The notes beneath the pieces are model-generated. The model was given only the letters and a program-made list of their open reading frames with translations. It was not told the DNA's origin and did not search any database. A stretch of 64,000 nucleotides of DNA from Lysobacter alkalisoli (GTDB lineage: Bacteria; Pseudomonadota; Gammaproteobacteria; Xanthomonadales; Xanthomonadaceae), in contig NZ_CP041242.1 of assembly GCF_006547045.1 (NCBI RefSeq), positions 292,001-356,000 on the forward strand, given 5' to 3'. The position numbers and the translations under genes were made by a program. Shown here piece by piece: positions 37,493 to 47,727 of the stretch. The stretch's first letter is position 1. Every line of letters begins with the position of its first letter.

Positions 37493-38272
37493 TCAGCCTC
37501 GGCGCAATGCCTCGTCGGGGATGTGCAGCTCCATCGACAGCGCCAGGTGGTCGGACAGCGCCGCCGGCAACGCGATCGCCTCGGCGCAGACCAGCCCGTC
37601 GCTGGCGAGGATGTGGTCAATCGCGCGCTGCGGGCGCCAGCTCGGGAATGTGGGGACCACGCAGGCCGGCAGCTGCAGGCGGGTTTCGCGGAACAGGCGC
37701 TGCATCTCGGGGCTGTCGACCGGGCAGTTGAAGTCGCCCATCAGCACTGCGTGCGGGTGGTCGTGCAGCAGCTCGGCGATGAAGGCCAGCTGCGAGGCCC
37801 GCGACTGACGGCCCAGCGACAGGTGCGCGACGGCGACCGTGAGGCCCTCGTCGCCGTCGCCGAAACGCGCCAGCAGCACGCCCCGCCCGGTGATGCGGCC
37901 GGGCAGGGTGTGGTCGCTGACCTCGATCGGTTCGAGCTTGCTGAGCAGGCCGTTGGCGCTGGAAGCGACCGCGCCGACACGGCGGTTGGGCTGGTGGCTC
38001 CAGTAGTCGAAGCCACCGCGCTGGGCCAGGTAGTGGGTCTGGTTGGTGAATCCCGAGCGCAGGCTGCCGGGGTCGCTCTCGTTGAGGCCGACGATATCGT
38101 GCTCGCCGGCCAGCCGCGCGATGGTGTCGAGCGCACCGCGCTTGTTGCCGGCCGGCAGCACGTGCGACCAGCTGCGGGTCGCGTAGTCGCTGTAACGACG
38201 CGTGCTGGAGCCGGCCTGGATGTTCGCGCTCAGCAGTCGGAGGCGATGCCGTGGGGGGGGCGGCTTGGACAT
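37493..38272 (-). CDS. Endonuclease/exonuclease/phosphatase (EEP) family protein
   Basis: 259 residues. Motifs of the DNase I-like fold: LLSANIQAG (Asn), IVGLNESDPGSLRSG (metal-binding Glu), VAHLSLGRQSRASQL, VLMGDFNCP (Asp/Asn pair) and final DHILASD...LSDHLALSMEL (His). No signal peptide is visible after the start MSKPPPPRHRL. Substrates in the family range from nucleic acids to phospholipids. In xanthomonads a gene of this type precedes the two dsbA genes, as here. Confidence 0.85.
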   Translation of the reverse strand: MSKPPPPRHRLRLLSANIQAGSSTRRYSDYATRSWSHVLPAGNKRGALDTIARLAGEHDIVGLNESDPGSLRSGFTNQTHYLAQRGGFDYWSHQPNRRVGAVASSANGLLSKLEPIEVSDHTLPGRITGRGVLLARFGDGDEGLTVAVAHLSLGRQSRASQLAFIAELLHDHPHAVLMGDFNCPVDSPEMQRLFRETRLQLPACVVPTFPSWRPQRAIDHILASDGLVCAEAIALPAALSDHLALSMELHIPDEALRRG

Positions 38273-38297
38273 GACGTACCGGGGACGGTCGTGCCGT

Positions 38298-39170
38298 CTA
38301 CTCCGCGGGCGACCGGGTTGCGGTGCGCTCCATCGCAACCAGGTGGTCGGCGATGCGCAGCTGGTCGTCATGAGTGCGGCCGCCAGTGATGCGGTACTTG
38401 CCGTTGACCACGAGGGAGGGGGTCGAATCGACGCCGCTGCGGGCCAGGAACTGGCCGGCGCGCTTGATCCTGGCGTCGACGGCGAAGCTGTTCATGGTGC
38501 TGGCGAACTTCTTCGCATCGACACCATAGGCGGCGTAGAACGCGCCGAGCTGTTCGGGCTTGGCCACGGTCGGCGGCGGCGGCAGCTTGCGCTCGACGTG
38601 GATTGCGCGGAACACCGCGTCGTGGCTCTGTTCGAGCACGCCCAGCGTTTCGGCGGAGTAGAAGGCGCGTGCGTACGGTTCCCAGTAGCCGCCGAACGGC
38701 GCGGCCAGCGGCAGCACGTTGACATCGGCTGGCTGGCGGGCCTTCCAGGCCTTGAAGCTCGGTTCGAACTGGGCGCAGGCCGGGCAGGTATAGCCGAATA
38801 CCTCGACCACCTCGATCTTGCCCATGACCGGGGCGAATGGCTGGCCGTTGGCGATCTCGACATAGTCGGTGCCCCGCACCGGCGCCGGGCCCTGCGGTGG
38901 CAGCACCGGATTGGTGTTGGCGGTGGCGGCTTCGGCAGGTTCGGCCGGCGCCGCGGCTTCGTCGTTCGCGGCTTCGCCATCGGTGGCTTCGCCGGTTGCG
39001 GCCGGTGCGTCGCTTTCCGTGGCTTCGCCGGGTGTGGCCTCTTCAGCCGGCATGGCGGTGGGCTCGGGCTGTGCGGCCGGTGGCGTCGGCGTCTCGGAGG
39101 AGCAGGCGCCCAGCATGGACACGAGCAGCAGCATCGGGAGCAGGCGGGCAGCAGTCTGGCATGCGGTCAT
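38298..39170 (-). CDS. DsbA-family thiol:disulfide interchange lipoprotein
   Basis: 290 residues. A lipoprotein signal (LLLVSMLGACSSE) is followed by an acidic Ala/Glu/Pro-rich linker of about 70 residues and a DsbA-like thioredoxin fold with the active site CPAC (EVFGYTCPACAQFEPSF) and cis-Pro (STPSLVVNGKYRI). It would oxidise or isomerise cysteines in periplasmic proteins from a membrane anchor. The C-terminal HDDQLRIADHLVAMER motif is shared with the next gene, so the two are tandem paralogs. Confidence 0.9.
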   Translation of the reverse strand: MTACQTAARLLPMLLLVSMLGACSSETPTPPAAQPEPTAMPAEEATPGEATESDAPAATGEATDGEAANDEAAAPAEPAEAATANTNPVLPPQGPAPVRGTDYVEIANGQPFAPVMGKIEVVEVFGYTCPACAQFEPSFKAWKARQPADVNVLPLAAPFGGYWEPYARAFYSAETLGVLEQSHDAVFRAIHVERKLPPPPTVAKPEQLGAFYAAYGVDAKKFASTMNSFAVDARIKRAGQFLARSGVDSTPSLVVNGKYRITGGRTHDDQLRIADHLVAMERTATRSPAE

Positions 39171-39399
39171 CGGATGTTCTCCGCGAAGAAAAAGAAAAGT
39201 CGGCACATGGATGTGCGGGGATGTGCGGGTTGTTGCGAGGGATTCGCAATTCAGGATATGCAAGTCCGCACATGGTTGGCGGGATTTTTGCGAGCAGCCC
39301 GCAATCAGTATGGGGTGACGCGGGCGCCGCTTCGAGTGGCAAGGATACTGGCCTGTTCCCGTCTGGCGGGCGAATGCAGGTTGCGGTTCAGGCCCGGGT

Positions 39400-40080
39400 T
39401 CAGCGTGTGGCGGCGCGTTCACGCGCGATCAGGTGGTCGGCGGTGCGCAGCTGGTCATCGAAGGTGCGGCCGGCGATGCGGTAGCGACCGTTGACGATCA
39501 GGGTCGGGGTGCCTTCGACGCCGCTGCGGATCGCGAAGTCGCGCGCCGGCGACAGCCTGTCCAGGATGTCCTGCGAGGTCATCAGCGCCTTCAGGCGCGC
39601 GGCGTCCACGCCCTTATCGGCGTAGAAGGTCGCGATCTCGTCGGCGCTCGGGTTGCGCGGCAGCAGGCGCTCGTCGTGGATTGCCCGGAAGGTCGCGTCA
39701 TGGGTGCGCGACAGCACGTCCATCTTTTCGGCCGCGAAGTAAGCCGCCGCCAGCGGGTCCTGGGCGCCATACGGCAAGGGCAGGTAGGTCACCCGCACGT
39801 CGCGGCCCTGCTTCTGTTTCCAGGCTTCCAGTGTCGGGGCGAAGCTGGCGCAGTGGTGGCAGGCGTAGGCGAACACCTCGACCACTTCGATCTTGCCGTC
39901 GTCCGGCCCCAGCCGCTTGCCGTCCGGGATCTCGATGTAGTCCTTGCCCGCGACCGGCGCGGTGGTCTGGACGCTGGCCTGGCCGGGCAGCAGCAGGATC
40001 GTGACGGCGGTGAGTGCCGCGAGCAGGCCGGACAGGGCGAACAGGCGGGCGCGAGGAGAGGTGCGGAGCGGTGAGGTCAT
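39400..40080 (-). CDS. dsbA: DsbA-family thiol:disulfide interchange protein (CHHC active site)
   Basis: 226 residues with an N-terminal signal/anchor (LFALSGLLAALTAVTILLLP). The thioredoxin-fold domain has EVFAYACHHCASFAPTLEAW as active-site region and cis-Pro in GTPTLIVNGRYRI. The motif CHHC differs from the usual CPHC of DsbA, which may tune the redox potential. It is separated from the lipoprotein paralog by 229 bp without a gene and lies next to cytochrome c4 as in other Xanthomonadaceae. Confidence 0.88.
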   Translation of the reverse strand: MTSPLRTSPRARLFALSGLLAALTAVTILLLPGQASVQTTAPVAGKDYIEIPDGKRLGPDDGKIEVVEVFAYACHHCASFAPTLEAWKQKQGRDVRVTYLPLPYGAQDPLAAAYFAAEKMDVLSRTHDATFRAIHDERLLPRNPSADEIATFYADKGVDAARLKALMTSQDILDRLSPARDFAIRSGVEGTPTLIVNGRYRIAGRTFDDQLRTADHLIARERAATR

Positions 40081-40158
40081 CGGTCGGTCTCGTCGTAAGC
40101 GTTCGGGATCCAGTTTGCGCAAAGGTAACGCTGAACGAATCCAGCCGTCCAAAACAAC

Positions 40159-40187
40159 AACGCCGACCGCGGTCGGCGGTCGGCGTT
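40159..40187 (-). terminator. Intrinsic terminator after cytochrome c4
   Basis: Perfect 12-bp stem (AACGCCGACCGC / GCGGTCGGCGTT), 5-nt loop, followed on the minus strand by TTGTTTT, 51 bp past the stop. Confidence 0.8.
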
Positions 40188-40237
40188 GCATGGGTCATGA
40201 CCACAGTGGCCGGCGGGAAGTTCCCGCCATCTCCGGA

Positions 40238-41080
40238 TCAGGACCCGCTGGCCGCTTCGGCTTCGGTTTGCGCCGGAGCGGACGGCAACGCCGGCGCATC
40301 GGCCGCCACATAGTCGTCCGCGCGCGGGTGCAGGCCTTGCAGGTAGCTGGACAGGGCGCCGATTTCCTCGTCGGTCAGCGGTGCGGCAACGGCGGCCATC
40401 ACGTTGAACAGGTGCGGCTCCTGCTCGGCGGTCACGCCGGAGCGATACTCCTCCAGCCGGCGCTGGGTGTAATCGGCCATCTGGCCGGCGATATGCGGGT
40501 AGGCCGGGCCGGGGTTGCCGGTGCCGTCCGGGCCGTGACAGGCCAGACAGGCCGGGATGCCGCGCGCCGTGTCGCCGCCACGGAACAGCTTCTCGCCGAC
40601 TTCGAAGAACTTCAGGCCTTCGTTCGGGCCGCTGGCGATGACGGTGTCGTCGGCCACGCCGGCGCCGGCCTTCTGGGTCGCGAAGAACGCACCGATGTCG
40701 CGCGCGTCCTGCGCCGACAGCTCGTCGGCGAACGGCTTCATCACCGCGGCCATGGCGCCGCTGCGCTCGCCGGTCTTGTACAGCGCGACCTGATGGGCGA
40801 TGTAGCGCTCGTTCTGGCCGGCCAGGCGCGGATACTGCGGATCGCTCGGGTTGCCGTCCACGCCATGGCAGGCGGCGCAGGTGCCGGCCTTGGCGGCGCC
40901 TGCCTCGGCGTTGCCCCAGGCGACCGGCTCGGCGGCCAGCTCCGCGGCGGTGACCAGAGGCGCGGCTTCGACCGGCTCGTTGTCCGGGATCGGGTTGACC
41001 GTGGTCTGGGCGGCATAGGCGACCGTGGCGACCGCCAGGGTGGCGATGCCGATCAGGCCGAGGATGCGGGCTTGGCTCAT
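40238..41080 (-). CDS. Diheme cytochrome c4-like protein
   Basis: 280 residues with an N-terminal signal (ILGLIGIATLAVATVAYA). Two c-type heme motifs are present, CAACH and CLACH, each followed at normal distance by candidate axial Met residues (AVMKPFAD and FNVMAAV). This is the two-domain cytochrome c4 pattern. It carries electrons in the periplasm to terminal oxidases. The low-complexity C-terminal tail (APALPSAPAQTEAEAA) is unusual. It is divergent from engB, the standard arrangement in gamma-proteobacteria. Confidence 0.92.
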   Translation of the reverse strand: MSQARILGLIGIATLAVATVAYAAQTTVNPIPDNEPVEAAPLVTAAELAAEPVAWGNAEAGAAKAGTCAACHGVDGNPSDPQYPRLAGQNERYIAHQVALYKTGERSGAMAAVMKPFADELSAQDARDIGAFFATQKAGAGVADDTVIASGPNEGLKFFEVGEKLFRGGDTARGIPACLACHGPDGTGNPGPAYPHIAGQMADYTQRRLEEYRSGVTAEQEPHLFNVMAAVAAPLTDEEIGALSSYLQGLHPRADDYVAADAPALPSAPAQTEAEAASGS

Positions 41081-41251
41081 CAGGCTGGGCTCCGAAACAA
41101 CTTCTAGGGTGGCGCGCGGAATCCGGCGCCGGAACCGCGGAATTATCGTTGCCGGCCGGGAGCGGGTCAACGGAGGCTGAATGCCGGGCGGTCGTCGGCA
41201 CGGCCCCGGCCCCCGCCGGATGGCGCGCCGTACGATCCGCCGTGCGATGCT

Positions 41252-41905
<654 letters not shown>

Positions 41906-42097
41906 GCAGGGTCGCGCGTCATCCTCGGCGGACGCCGGCATGACGGCACCGGTGATGCATTCGAGCCACTGTGTTCCGCGGGTGAAGTTGCCCGTTCATC
42001 ATCCGCGACTACACTTTGAATCTTGCAGTCCGGCGCGACGCCCTCATCTGCATGGCAGGCCGTTGCCGAGGCCGCCCTTCCTTCCGACGAGGTGCAT

Positions 42098-43477
42098 GTG
42101 TCCGGTCCCAGCGACGCCAAGGATGCCGTTATCGAAAGCCGCACCGACCTGCTCGAGTTCCTGAGCGGCGGCACCCGCCCGGCCAGCGACTGGAGGATCG
42201 GTACCGAACACGAGAAGTTCGGTTTCCGCACCGATGATCTTCGTCCGCCCGCCTTCGATGGCGAGCGCGGCATCGAGGCCGTGCTCAAGGGGCTGGTGCA
42301 GTTCGGCTGGGAGCCGGTCAGCGAGCACCTGCCCGGACAGCCGGGGCGGGTCATTGCGTTGTCGCGCGACGGTGCCTCGGTATCGCTGGAGCCGGCCGGG
42401 CAGCTGGAACTGTCCGGCGCGCCGCTCGAACACCTGCACCAGACCTGTCAGGAAGCGACCAGCCATCTGCGCGAGGTGCGCGCGGTCGCCGAACCGCTCG
42501 GGCTCGGCTTCCTCGGCATGGGCTTCCAGCCCAAATGGCGTCGCGACGAGATGCCGTGGATGCCGAAAGGCCGCTACAAGATCATGCGCGAGTACATGCC
42601 GAAGGTCGGCTCGCTCGGCCTCGACATGATGACCCGCACGAGCACGGTGCAGGTCAACCTGGACGTTGCCGACGAGGCGGACATGGTGAAGAAGTTCCGT
42701 GTCTCGCTGGCGCTACAGTCGGTGGCGACCGCGCTGTTCGCCGACTCGCCGTTCACCGAGGGCAAGCCCAACGGCTTCCTCAGTTACCGCTCGCACATCT
42801 GGACCGACACTGATCCGGACCGCACCGGTCTGCTCGACTTCGTGTTCGAGGACGGCTTCGGCTACGAGCGCTACGTCGACTACCTGCTCGACGTGCCGAT
42901 GTATTTCGTCTATCGCGACGGCCAGTACATCGATGCGAGCGGGCAATCGTTCCGCGATTTCCTCGACGGCAGGCTGCCCGCATATCCCGGCCAGCGTCCG
43001 CTGCTGCGCGACTGGGCCGACCACAGCACCACCGCCTTCCCCGAGGTGCGGTTGAAGAAGTACCTGGAGATGCGCGGCGCCGACTCCGGTCCGTGGAACC
43101 GCATCTGCGCATTGCCGGCGTTCTGGGTCGGCCTGCTCTACGACGCCACCGCGCTCGACGCCGGCTGGGACCTGGTCAAGGATTTCACTCTCGCCGAATT
43201 GCATGCGCTGCGCGATGGCGTGCCGAAGCATGCGCTCAAGCTGCCGTTCCGCAACGGCACCGTGCTCGACCTGGCCCGCCGCGCGCTGGAGATCTCCGCG
43301 TACGGCCTGAAACGGCGCGCGAACGTCAATGCCAGCGGCGCCGATGAAACCGTCTACCTCGAACCGCTGATGGAGTTCGCCGAAGCCGGCATCACTCCGG
43401 CCGAACGCAAGCTCGAGCTGTTCCACGGCGCGTGGAACGGCAGCATCGATCCGGTGTTCCGCGAGTTCGCGTATTGA
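42098..43477 (+). CDS. gshA: Glutamate-cysteine ligase (plant-type / GCS2 class)
   Basis: 459 residues, first step of glutathione synthesis. Signatures of the plant/alpha-proteobacterial GCL class: WRIGTEHEKFGF near the N-terminus, MGFQPKWRRDEMPWMPKGRY, MTRTSTVQVNLD, and PFRNGTVLD. I choose the GTG at 42098 preceded by GACGAGG, because the frame further upstream has no ribosome-binding site. An ATG at 42023 would add 25 residues. FrmA at 63849 uses glutathione, made by this enzyme. Confidence 0.92.
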   Translation: MSGPSDAKDAVIESRTDLLEFLSGGTRPASDWRIGTEHEKFGFRTDDLRPPAFDGERGIEAVLKGLVQFGWEPVSEHLPGQPGRVIALSRDGASVSLEPAGQLELSGAPLEHLHQTCQEATSHLREVRAVAEPLGLGFLGMGFQPKWRRDEMPWMPKGRYKIMREYMPKVGSLGLDMMTRTSTVQVNLDVADEADMVKKFRVSLALQSVATALFADSPFTEGKPNGFLSYRSHIWTDTDPDRTGLLDFVFEDGFGYERYVDYLLDVPMYFVYRDGQYIDASGQSFRDFLDGRLPAYPGQRPLLRDWADHSTTAFPEVRLKKYLEMRGADSGPWNRICALPAFWVGLLYDATALDAGWDLVKDFTLAELHALRDGVPKHALKLPFRNGTVLDLARRALEISAYGLKRRANVNASGADETVYLEPLMEFAEAGITPAERKLELFHGAWNGSIDPVFREFAY

Positions 43478-43498
43478 GCGAAGTCTGCGCGACGGCGC

Positions 43499-44254
43499 TC
43501 AGGCGGGGGCCGGAACCTGCCTGAGTGCGCGTTCGATACGGGTCAGGTGTGGCTTGTGCAGTTTCCGCGAGTAGCCGGGCAGGCGCTTCGCACGTGACAG
43601 TGCGGCCTCGCCCACTTCGATGGCCCGGGCCGCCTCGCCCCAGACGAACAACTGCTCGACATAGCAGGCGATGGCCTCGTAGCTGCCGCTGTAGTCGATC
43701 AGCGTCTCGAACTCCTCGCGCGCCTTGTCGCGATTGCCCTCGGCCGCGACTGCGCGTGCGTAGGTCAGGTGGCCGTCCTGCGAGCGGTAGTCGGGGTGCC
43801 TGGCGATGAGCTGGTCGAGCAGTTCGCGCGATTGACCGGCGTGTCCGGCCTCCAGGAAGGCGCGGGCGAGGCGGGACTGGATGTCCGGATCGTCGGTGTG
43901 GATGCCGCGCAGGGCGGCCTGGTAGTGGGGGATCGCCTCCGACGCCCGGCCGCCGTCGAGCAGGGCGTCGCCCAGGCGCAGGCGGTGCTCGGTGGTGGGC
44001 GAGTCCTCGAACGCCTCCATTGCCAGTCGCAGTTCGCGCTCGGGGTCGACCACCCGGCGCATTTTCCGGTGCAAGACCCGCGCCTGCGGTGAGTGGCGCT
44101 GTTCGGGCAGCCAGATCGCAACCGCATACACGATGCTGCCGAGCAGCGGAAACGCGAACAGCACGAACAGCCAGTAGCGATCCTGGCCGCTGCGCGCGGC
44201 ATGGACGGCGAAGAACAGAGCGATGACGACGTGCAGGCCGAGTCCGATGGGCAT
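43499..44254 (-). CDS. Membrane-anchored TPR-like protein
   Basis: 251 residues. Two N-terminal hydrophobic spans (GLHVVIALFFAVHAARS and WLFVLFAFPLLGSIVYAVAI) resemble the PLDc_N-type anchor. The rest is alpha-helical with TPR-like repeats (LRLGDALLDGGRASEAIPHY, ARAFLEAGHAGQSRELLDQL, ARAVAAEGNRDKAREEFETL). It probably acts as a protein-interaction scaffold at the inner membrane. Partner unknown. The start at 44252-44254 precedes the first span. Confidence 0.78.
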   Translation of the reverse strand: MPIGLGLHVVIALFFAVHAARSGQDRYWLFVLFAFPLLGSIVYAVAIWLPEQRHSPQARVLHRKMRRVVDPERELRLAMEAFEDSPTTEHRLRLGDALLDGGRASEAIPHYQAALRGIHTDDPDIQSRLARAFLEAGHAGQSRELLDQLIARHPDYRSQDGHLTYARAVAAEGNRDKAREEFETLIDYSGSYEAIACYVEQLFVWGEAARAIEVGEAALSRAKRLPGYSRKLHKPHLTRIERALRQVPAPA

Positions 44255-44464
44255 GGGTGGGATCCTTCGCAGATGCGATGCGGGCGGGAGTGTTCCACAG
44301 GGATGCGGCTGTGCGCCAGCCTGCACATCAAATCCGGCTGCCATCGTGTCCACACACTCATCCGATCGGTGTTGGTCGGGACGGGCCGGATCGGGCCGCA
44401 ATGCATCATCCGTTGCAGCCGCAACCGACGCGCAGTCGTTGCTGCAGTGCGGTAGGCTGGACGG

Positions 44465-47266
44465 ATGACCCCGTCAGCCCCATCTCGCACCCCCTCCCGC
44501 ACGGCCCCACGTACTGAGTCCACCGAACCGGCCGAGGAGCCGTTGCGCATCGTCGAATTCGCGCCCACCGATGCGCTGCTGCGCGAAGACGTGAAAACGC
44601 TTGGCGCCCTGGTCGGCGAGATCCTGGCCGAGCAGCGTGGCGAGGATTTCCTCGCCGAGGTCGAGGAGTTGCGCCGCACCGCGATCCGTCGCCGCGAGTC
44701 CGGGTCGCCGGTCGACGAACTGGCCGCCGCTTTGTCGGGTATCGAACTGGATCAGGCCGGCGACCTGGTGCGTGCGTTCGCGACCTATTTCCAGGCGGTC
44801 AACCTGGCCGAACGGGTGCATCGCATTCGTCGTCGGCGCGATTACGAGCGCGCCGGCGCCAGCCCGCAACCGGGCAGTCTTCGTGAGGTGCTCGGTTCGC
44901 TGGCGCGTTCCGGCGTCGGCGCCGAGGAACTGCTCGAACTATTGCCGCGGCTGCGCATCGAGCCGGTGTTCACCGCCCATCCGACCGAGGCGGTGCGCCG
45001 CGCGCTGCTGGAGAAGGAGCGCCTGATCGTCGGCTGCCTGGTCGACGACATCGACCGCGGCCTGACCCCGGCCGAGCGCCGCGCCGACCGCGACCGCATC
45101 CGCCAGGCCCTGACCGCGAGCTGGCAGACCGCCGAGGCGCCGGCAGCCAAGCCCAGTGTCGCCGACGAGTTCGAGCACGTCGGTTTCTACCTGTCGGAGG
45201 TGTTGTACAAGGTCCTGCCGGTGTTCCACGAGGCCTTCGACGAGGCCTTGAACGAAAGCTACGGTTCCAAGGACATGCCGTTCGAGGGTGTGCTGCCGCC
45301 ACTGCTTGGCTTCGGCACCTGGGTCGGCGGCGACATGGACGGCAATCCCAATGTCGGCGCCGACACCATCGTCGCAGCCCTCACAGGCCAGCGTGGATTG
45401 GTATTGACGGCATACAAGCGCGACCTCGGCGCACTGGCCGGGATGCTGAGCCAGTCCGTGCACCGGGTGAACGTGGACGCGGCGGTGCTGGAGCGGCTGC
45501 AGGCTTACCGGCAGCTGTTGCCACTGGCGGCCGAGCGGTTGCGTCCGCGCCACGCCGACATGCCGTACCGCAACCTGCTGGCGTTGATGGCCGAGCGACT
45601 CGAACTGACCGCGCGCGAGGCACCGGGCGGTTACCAGGACGCGGCTGCCTTCCTCGCCGATGTCGAAATGATCGAAACCAGCCTCGCCGCGAACGGCGGC
45701 GCCCACGCCGGCCTGTTCGGCGTGCGCCGCCTGCGCCGGCGCGCGCAGTGTTTCGGCTTCCACCTGGCCACGCTCGACCTGCGCCAGGATTCGGCTGTGC
45801 ACGATGCCGCGTTGGCGGCGCTGTTCAACGACCCGCAATGGCCGCAACGTTCGCCGGAACAGCGCGCCACACGCCTGCACGAGATCGTCGAAGGCGAGGT
45901 CGAGGTGCCCGCGGTCGAACCCGAACCGGCGGCGCCGGTGCTGGCGGTGTTCCGCACCGTCGCCGAACTGCGGCCGCTCTTCGGCGCGCGTGCGTTCGGC
46001 CCCTACATCATCAGCATGAGCCGCAGCGCCGCCGATGCGCTGGCGGTGCTGGCGCTGGCCCGGGTCGCCAGATGCATCGACGACGACGGCCAGGTGCCGC
46101 TCGACATCGCGCCGCTGTTCGAGACCGTCGACGATCTCGCTGCCGCGCCCGACACGCTCAAGGCGCTGTTCGCCGATCCGCTCTACCGCGCCCACCTGCA
46201 GGCCCGCGACAATCGCCAGATGGTCATGCTCGGCTATTCCGACAGCGCCAAGGATGGCGGCATCGTCGCTTCGCGCTGGGCGTTGCAGCAGACCCAGATC
46301 GCGCTGACCCAGCTCGCGCACGAGAGCGGCATCCGCATCGCCTTCTTCCATGGCCGCGGCGGCTCGATCAGTCGCGGCGGCGGCAAGACCGAGCGTGCGG
46401 TGATCGCCGCACCGCGCGGTTCGGTCGACGGCATCCTGCGCCTGACCGAGCAGGGCGAGGTGATCCATCGCAAGTACGGCATCCGCGCGATCGCTTTGCG
46501 CAACCTCGAGCAGACCACCGGCGCGGTGCTGCGCGCGACCCTGCGCCCGCGCCCGCCCGAACCGCGAGAGGAGGGCTGGCGCAGGATCGCCGCCGAACTT
46601 GCCGACGACGCCCGCGCCCGTTACCGCGCGCTGGTCCACGAGCATCCTGATTTCCCGGCCTACTTCCGCGCCGCCACCCCGATCGACGTGATCGAGCGCC
46701 TGCGCATCGGTTCGCGCCCGAGCAAGCGCCCCAGCGGCGACAAGGCGCCCGGCATCGGCTCGCTGCGCGCGATCCCGTGGGTGTTCGCCTGGGCGCAGAA
46801 CCGCGCCGGCCTGACCGCCTGGTACGGCGTCGGCACCGCGTTGCAAAAAGCGCTCGGCACCCACGGCCGCGACACCCTCGCCGAGATGGCCCGCGACTGG
46901 CCGTACTTCGGCACCCTGGTCGACGACGTCGAGATGGTGCTGGCCAAGTCCGACCCGGCCATCTTCGAGCGCTACTCGCAACTGGCCGGCGACCTGCACG
47001 ACCGGCTGCACCCCGGTATCGCCGAAGAGTTCGAACGCACCCGCGACGCGGTACTTGCGATCAAGGGCGAGGACGACCTGCTCGCCCACGACCATCGCCT
47101 GCGCCAGTCGATCCGCCTGCGCAACCCCTACATCGACCCGATCAGCCTGCTCCAGGTCGACCTGCTCGCCCGCTGGCGCAACGCCGGCCGCCCCGACGAC
47201 GCACGCCTGCAGGCCCTGGTGGCGACGGTGAACGGGATTTCGGCGGGGATCCAGAACACCGGGTAA
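44465..47266 (+). CDS. ppc: Phosphoenolpyruvate carboxylase
   Basis: 933 residues, normal length. It carboxylates PEP to oxaloacetate (anaplerosis). Catalytic signatures: VFTAHPTEAVRRAL (His), GGDMDGNPNV, MLGYSDSAKDGGI, and FHGRGGSISRGGG. The C-terminus ends GISAGIQNTG, the conserved tail. The gene is intact, but its last 56 bp are repeated at 57948-58003 and in decayed form at about 59513-59563, so its 3' end looks like an insertion site. A TAGGCT -10-like box close to the ATG suggests a very short or absent leader. Confidence 0.97.
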   Translation: MTPSAPSRTPSRTAPRTESTEPAEEPLRIVEFAPTDALLREDVKTLGALVGEILAEQRGEDFLAEVEELRRTAIRRRESGSPVDELAAALSGIELDQAGDLVRAFATYFQAVNLAERVHRIRRRRDYERAGASPQPGSLREVLGSLARSGVGAEELLELLPRLRIEPVFTAHPTEAVRRALLEKERLIVGCLVDDIDRGLTPAERRADRDRIRQALTASWQTAEAPAAKPSVADEFEHVGFYLSEVLYKVLPVFHEAFDEALNESYGSKDMPFEGVLPPLLGFGTWVGGDMDGNPNVGADTIVAALTGQRGLVLTAYKRDLGALAGMLSQSVHRVNVDAAVLERLQAYRQLLPLAAERLRPRHADMPYRNLLALMAERLELTAREAPGGYQDAAAFLADVEMIETSLAANGGAHAGLFGVRRLRRRAQCFGFHLATLDLRQDSAVHDAALAALFNDPQWPQRSPEQRATRLHEIVEGEVEVPAVEPEPAAPVLAVFRTVAELRPLFGARAFGPYIISMSRSAADALAVLALARVARCIDDDGQVPLDIAPLFETVDDLAAAPDTLKALFADPLYRAHLQARDNRQMVMLGYSDSAKDGGIVASRWALQQTQIALTQLAHESGIRIAFFHGRGGSISRGGGKTERAVIAAPRGSVDGILRLTEQGEVIHRKYGIRAIALRNLEQTTGAVLRATLRPRPPEPREEGWRRIAAELADDARARYRALVHEHPDFPAYFRAATPIDVIERLRIGSRPSKRPSGDKAPGIGSLRAIPWVFAWAQNRAGLTAWYGVGTALQKALGTHGRDTLAEMARDWPYFGTLVDDVEMVLAKSDPAIFERYSQLAGDLHDRLHPGIAEEFERTRDAVLAIKGEDDLLAHDHRLRQSIRLRNPYIDPISLLQVDLLARWRNAGRPDDARLQALVATVNGISAGIQNTG
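47207..47262 (+). repeat. ppc-tail direct repeat, copy 1 (left boundary of island)
   Basis: Last 56 bp of the ppc coding region, up to just before the stop. It matches copy 2 at 57948-58003 in 54 of 56 positions. Both differences, and those just upstream, are synonymous. Confidence 0.9.
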
Positions 47267-47272
47267 GTAGCG

Positions 47273-47650
47273 ATGTCAGCGTCGATCCCGTTGCTGATTG
47301 CGGTTGCCGTCCTGTGGGGAGCGATCGTGGCGTTGCCCGAGCGCGTGCGTCTTCGCGGCGATCGCATCGTTGTCCGTCGTGGTCTGCGCTTGGAATCGAT
47401 TGCAGTGGCCGACATCCGAGCGATCCGTTTCCACTACCACGCCGTGGTCGGTTTTGTCAGCGTATGGGAGCTTGTGTCCCGTCATGGATGCAGTCTCATG
47501 ATCGAAGGGAGGGCATGGGGCGCGCGTAGCGTGCTGGGGGCGCTGGAAGTGCGACTGCCCGGCTTTTCCCTGCAGGAATTGGATCGACAGTTCGAACAGG
47601 GGGATGTCGAGGACACTCTCGAACTCTGGCGCTTGCCTCGTTCCGGGTAG
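47273..47650 (+). CDS. Hypothetical small membrane-anchored protein
   Basis: 125 residues. An N-terminal membrane span (SIPLLIAVAVLWGAIVALPE) is followed by a soluble, beta-rich region (RVRLRGDRIVVRRGLRLESI, then IRAIRFHYHAVVG), reminiscent of bacterial PH-like domains. I do not recognise a family. It starts 6 bp after the ppc stop, so it may be read through from ppc, and it is the first gene inside the repeat-bounded island. The following operon has its own promoter-like TAGAAT. Confidence 0.6.
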   Translation: MSASIPLLIAVAVLWGAIVALPERVRLRGDRIVVRRGLRLESIAVADIRAIRFHYHAVVGFVSVWELVSRHGCSLMIEGRAWGARSVLGALEVRLPGFSLQELDRQFEQGDVEDTLELWRLPRSG

Positions 47651-47715
47651 CTGCGGGTACCACGCCAGTTCCAGCACCGGCTCCACTCTGGAATCAGCGC
47701 GCCGGCAAGTTGACC

Positions 47716-47721
47716 TAGAAT
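47716..47721 (+). promoter_or_regulatory. -10-like box of the four-gene operon (leaderless start)
   Basis: TAGAAT ends 6 bp before the ATG at 47728, so transcription would begin at or next to the start codon. No ribosome-binding site is present, consistent with a leaderless mRNA. No good -35 box is seen. Confidence 0.45.
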
Positions 47722-47727
47722 CGGCGC

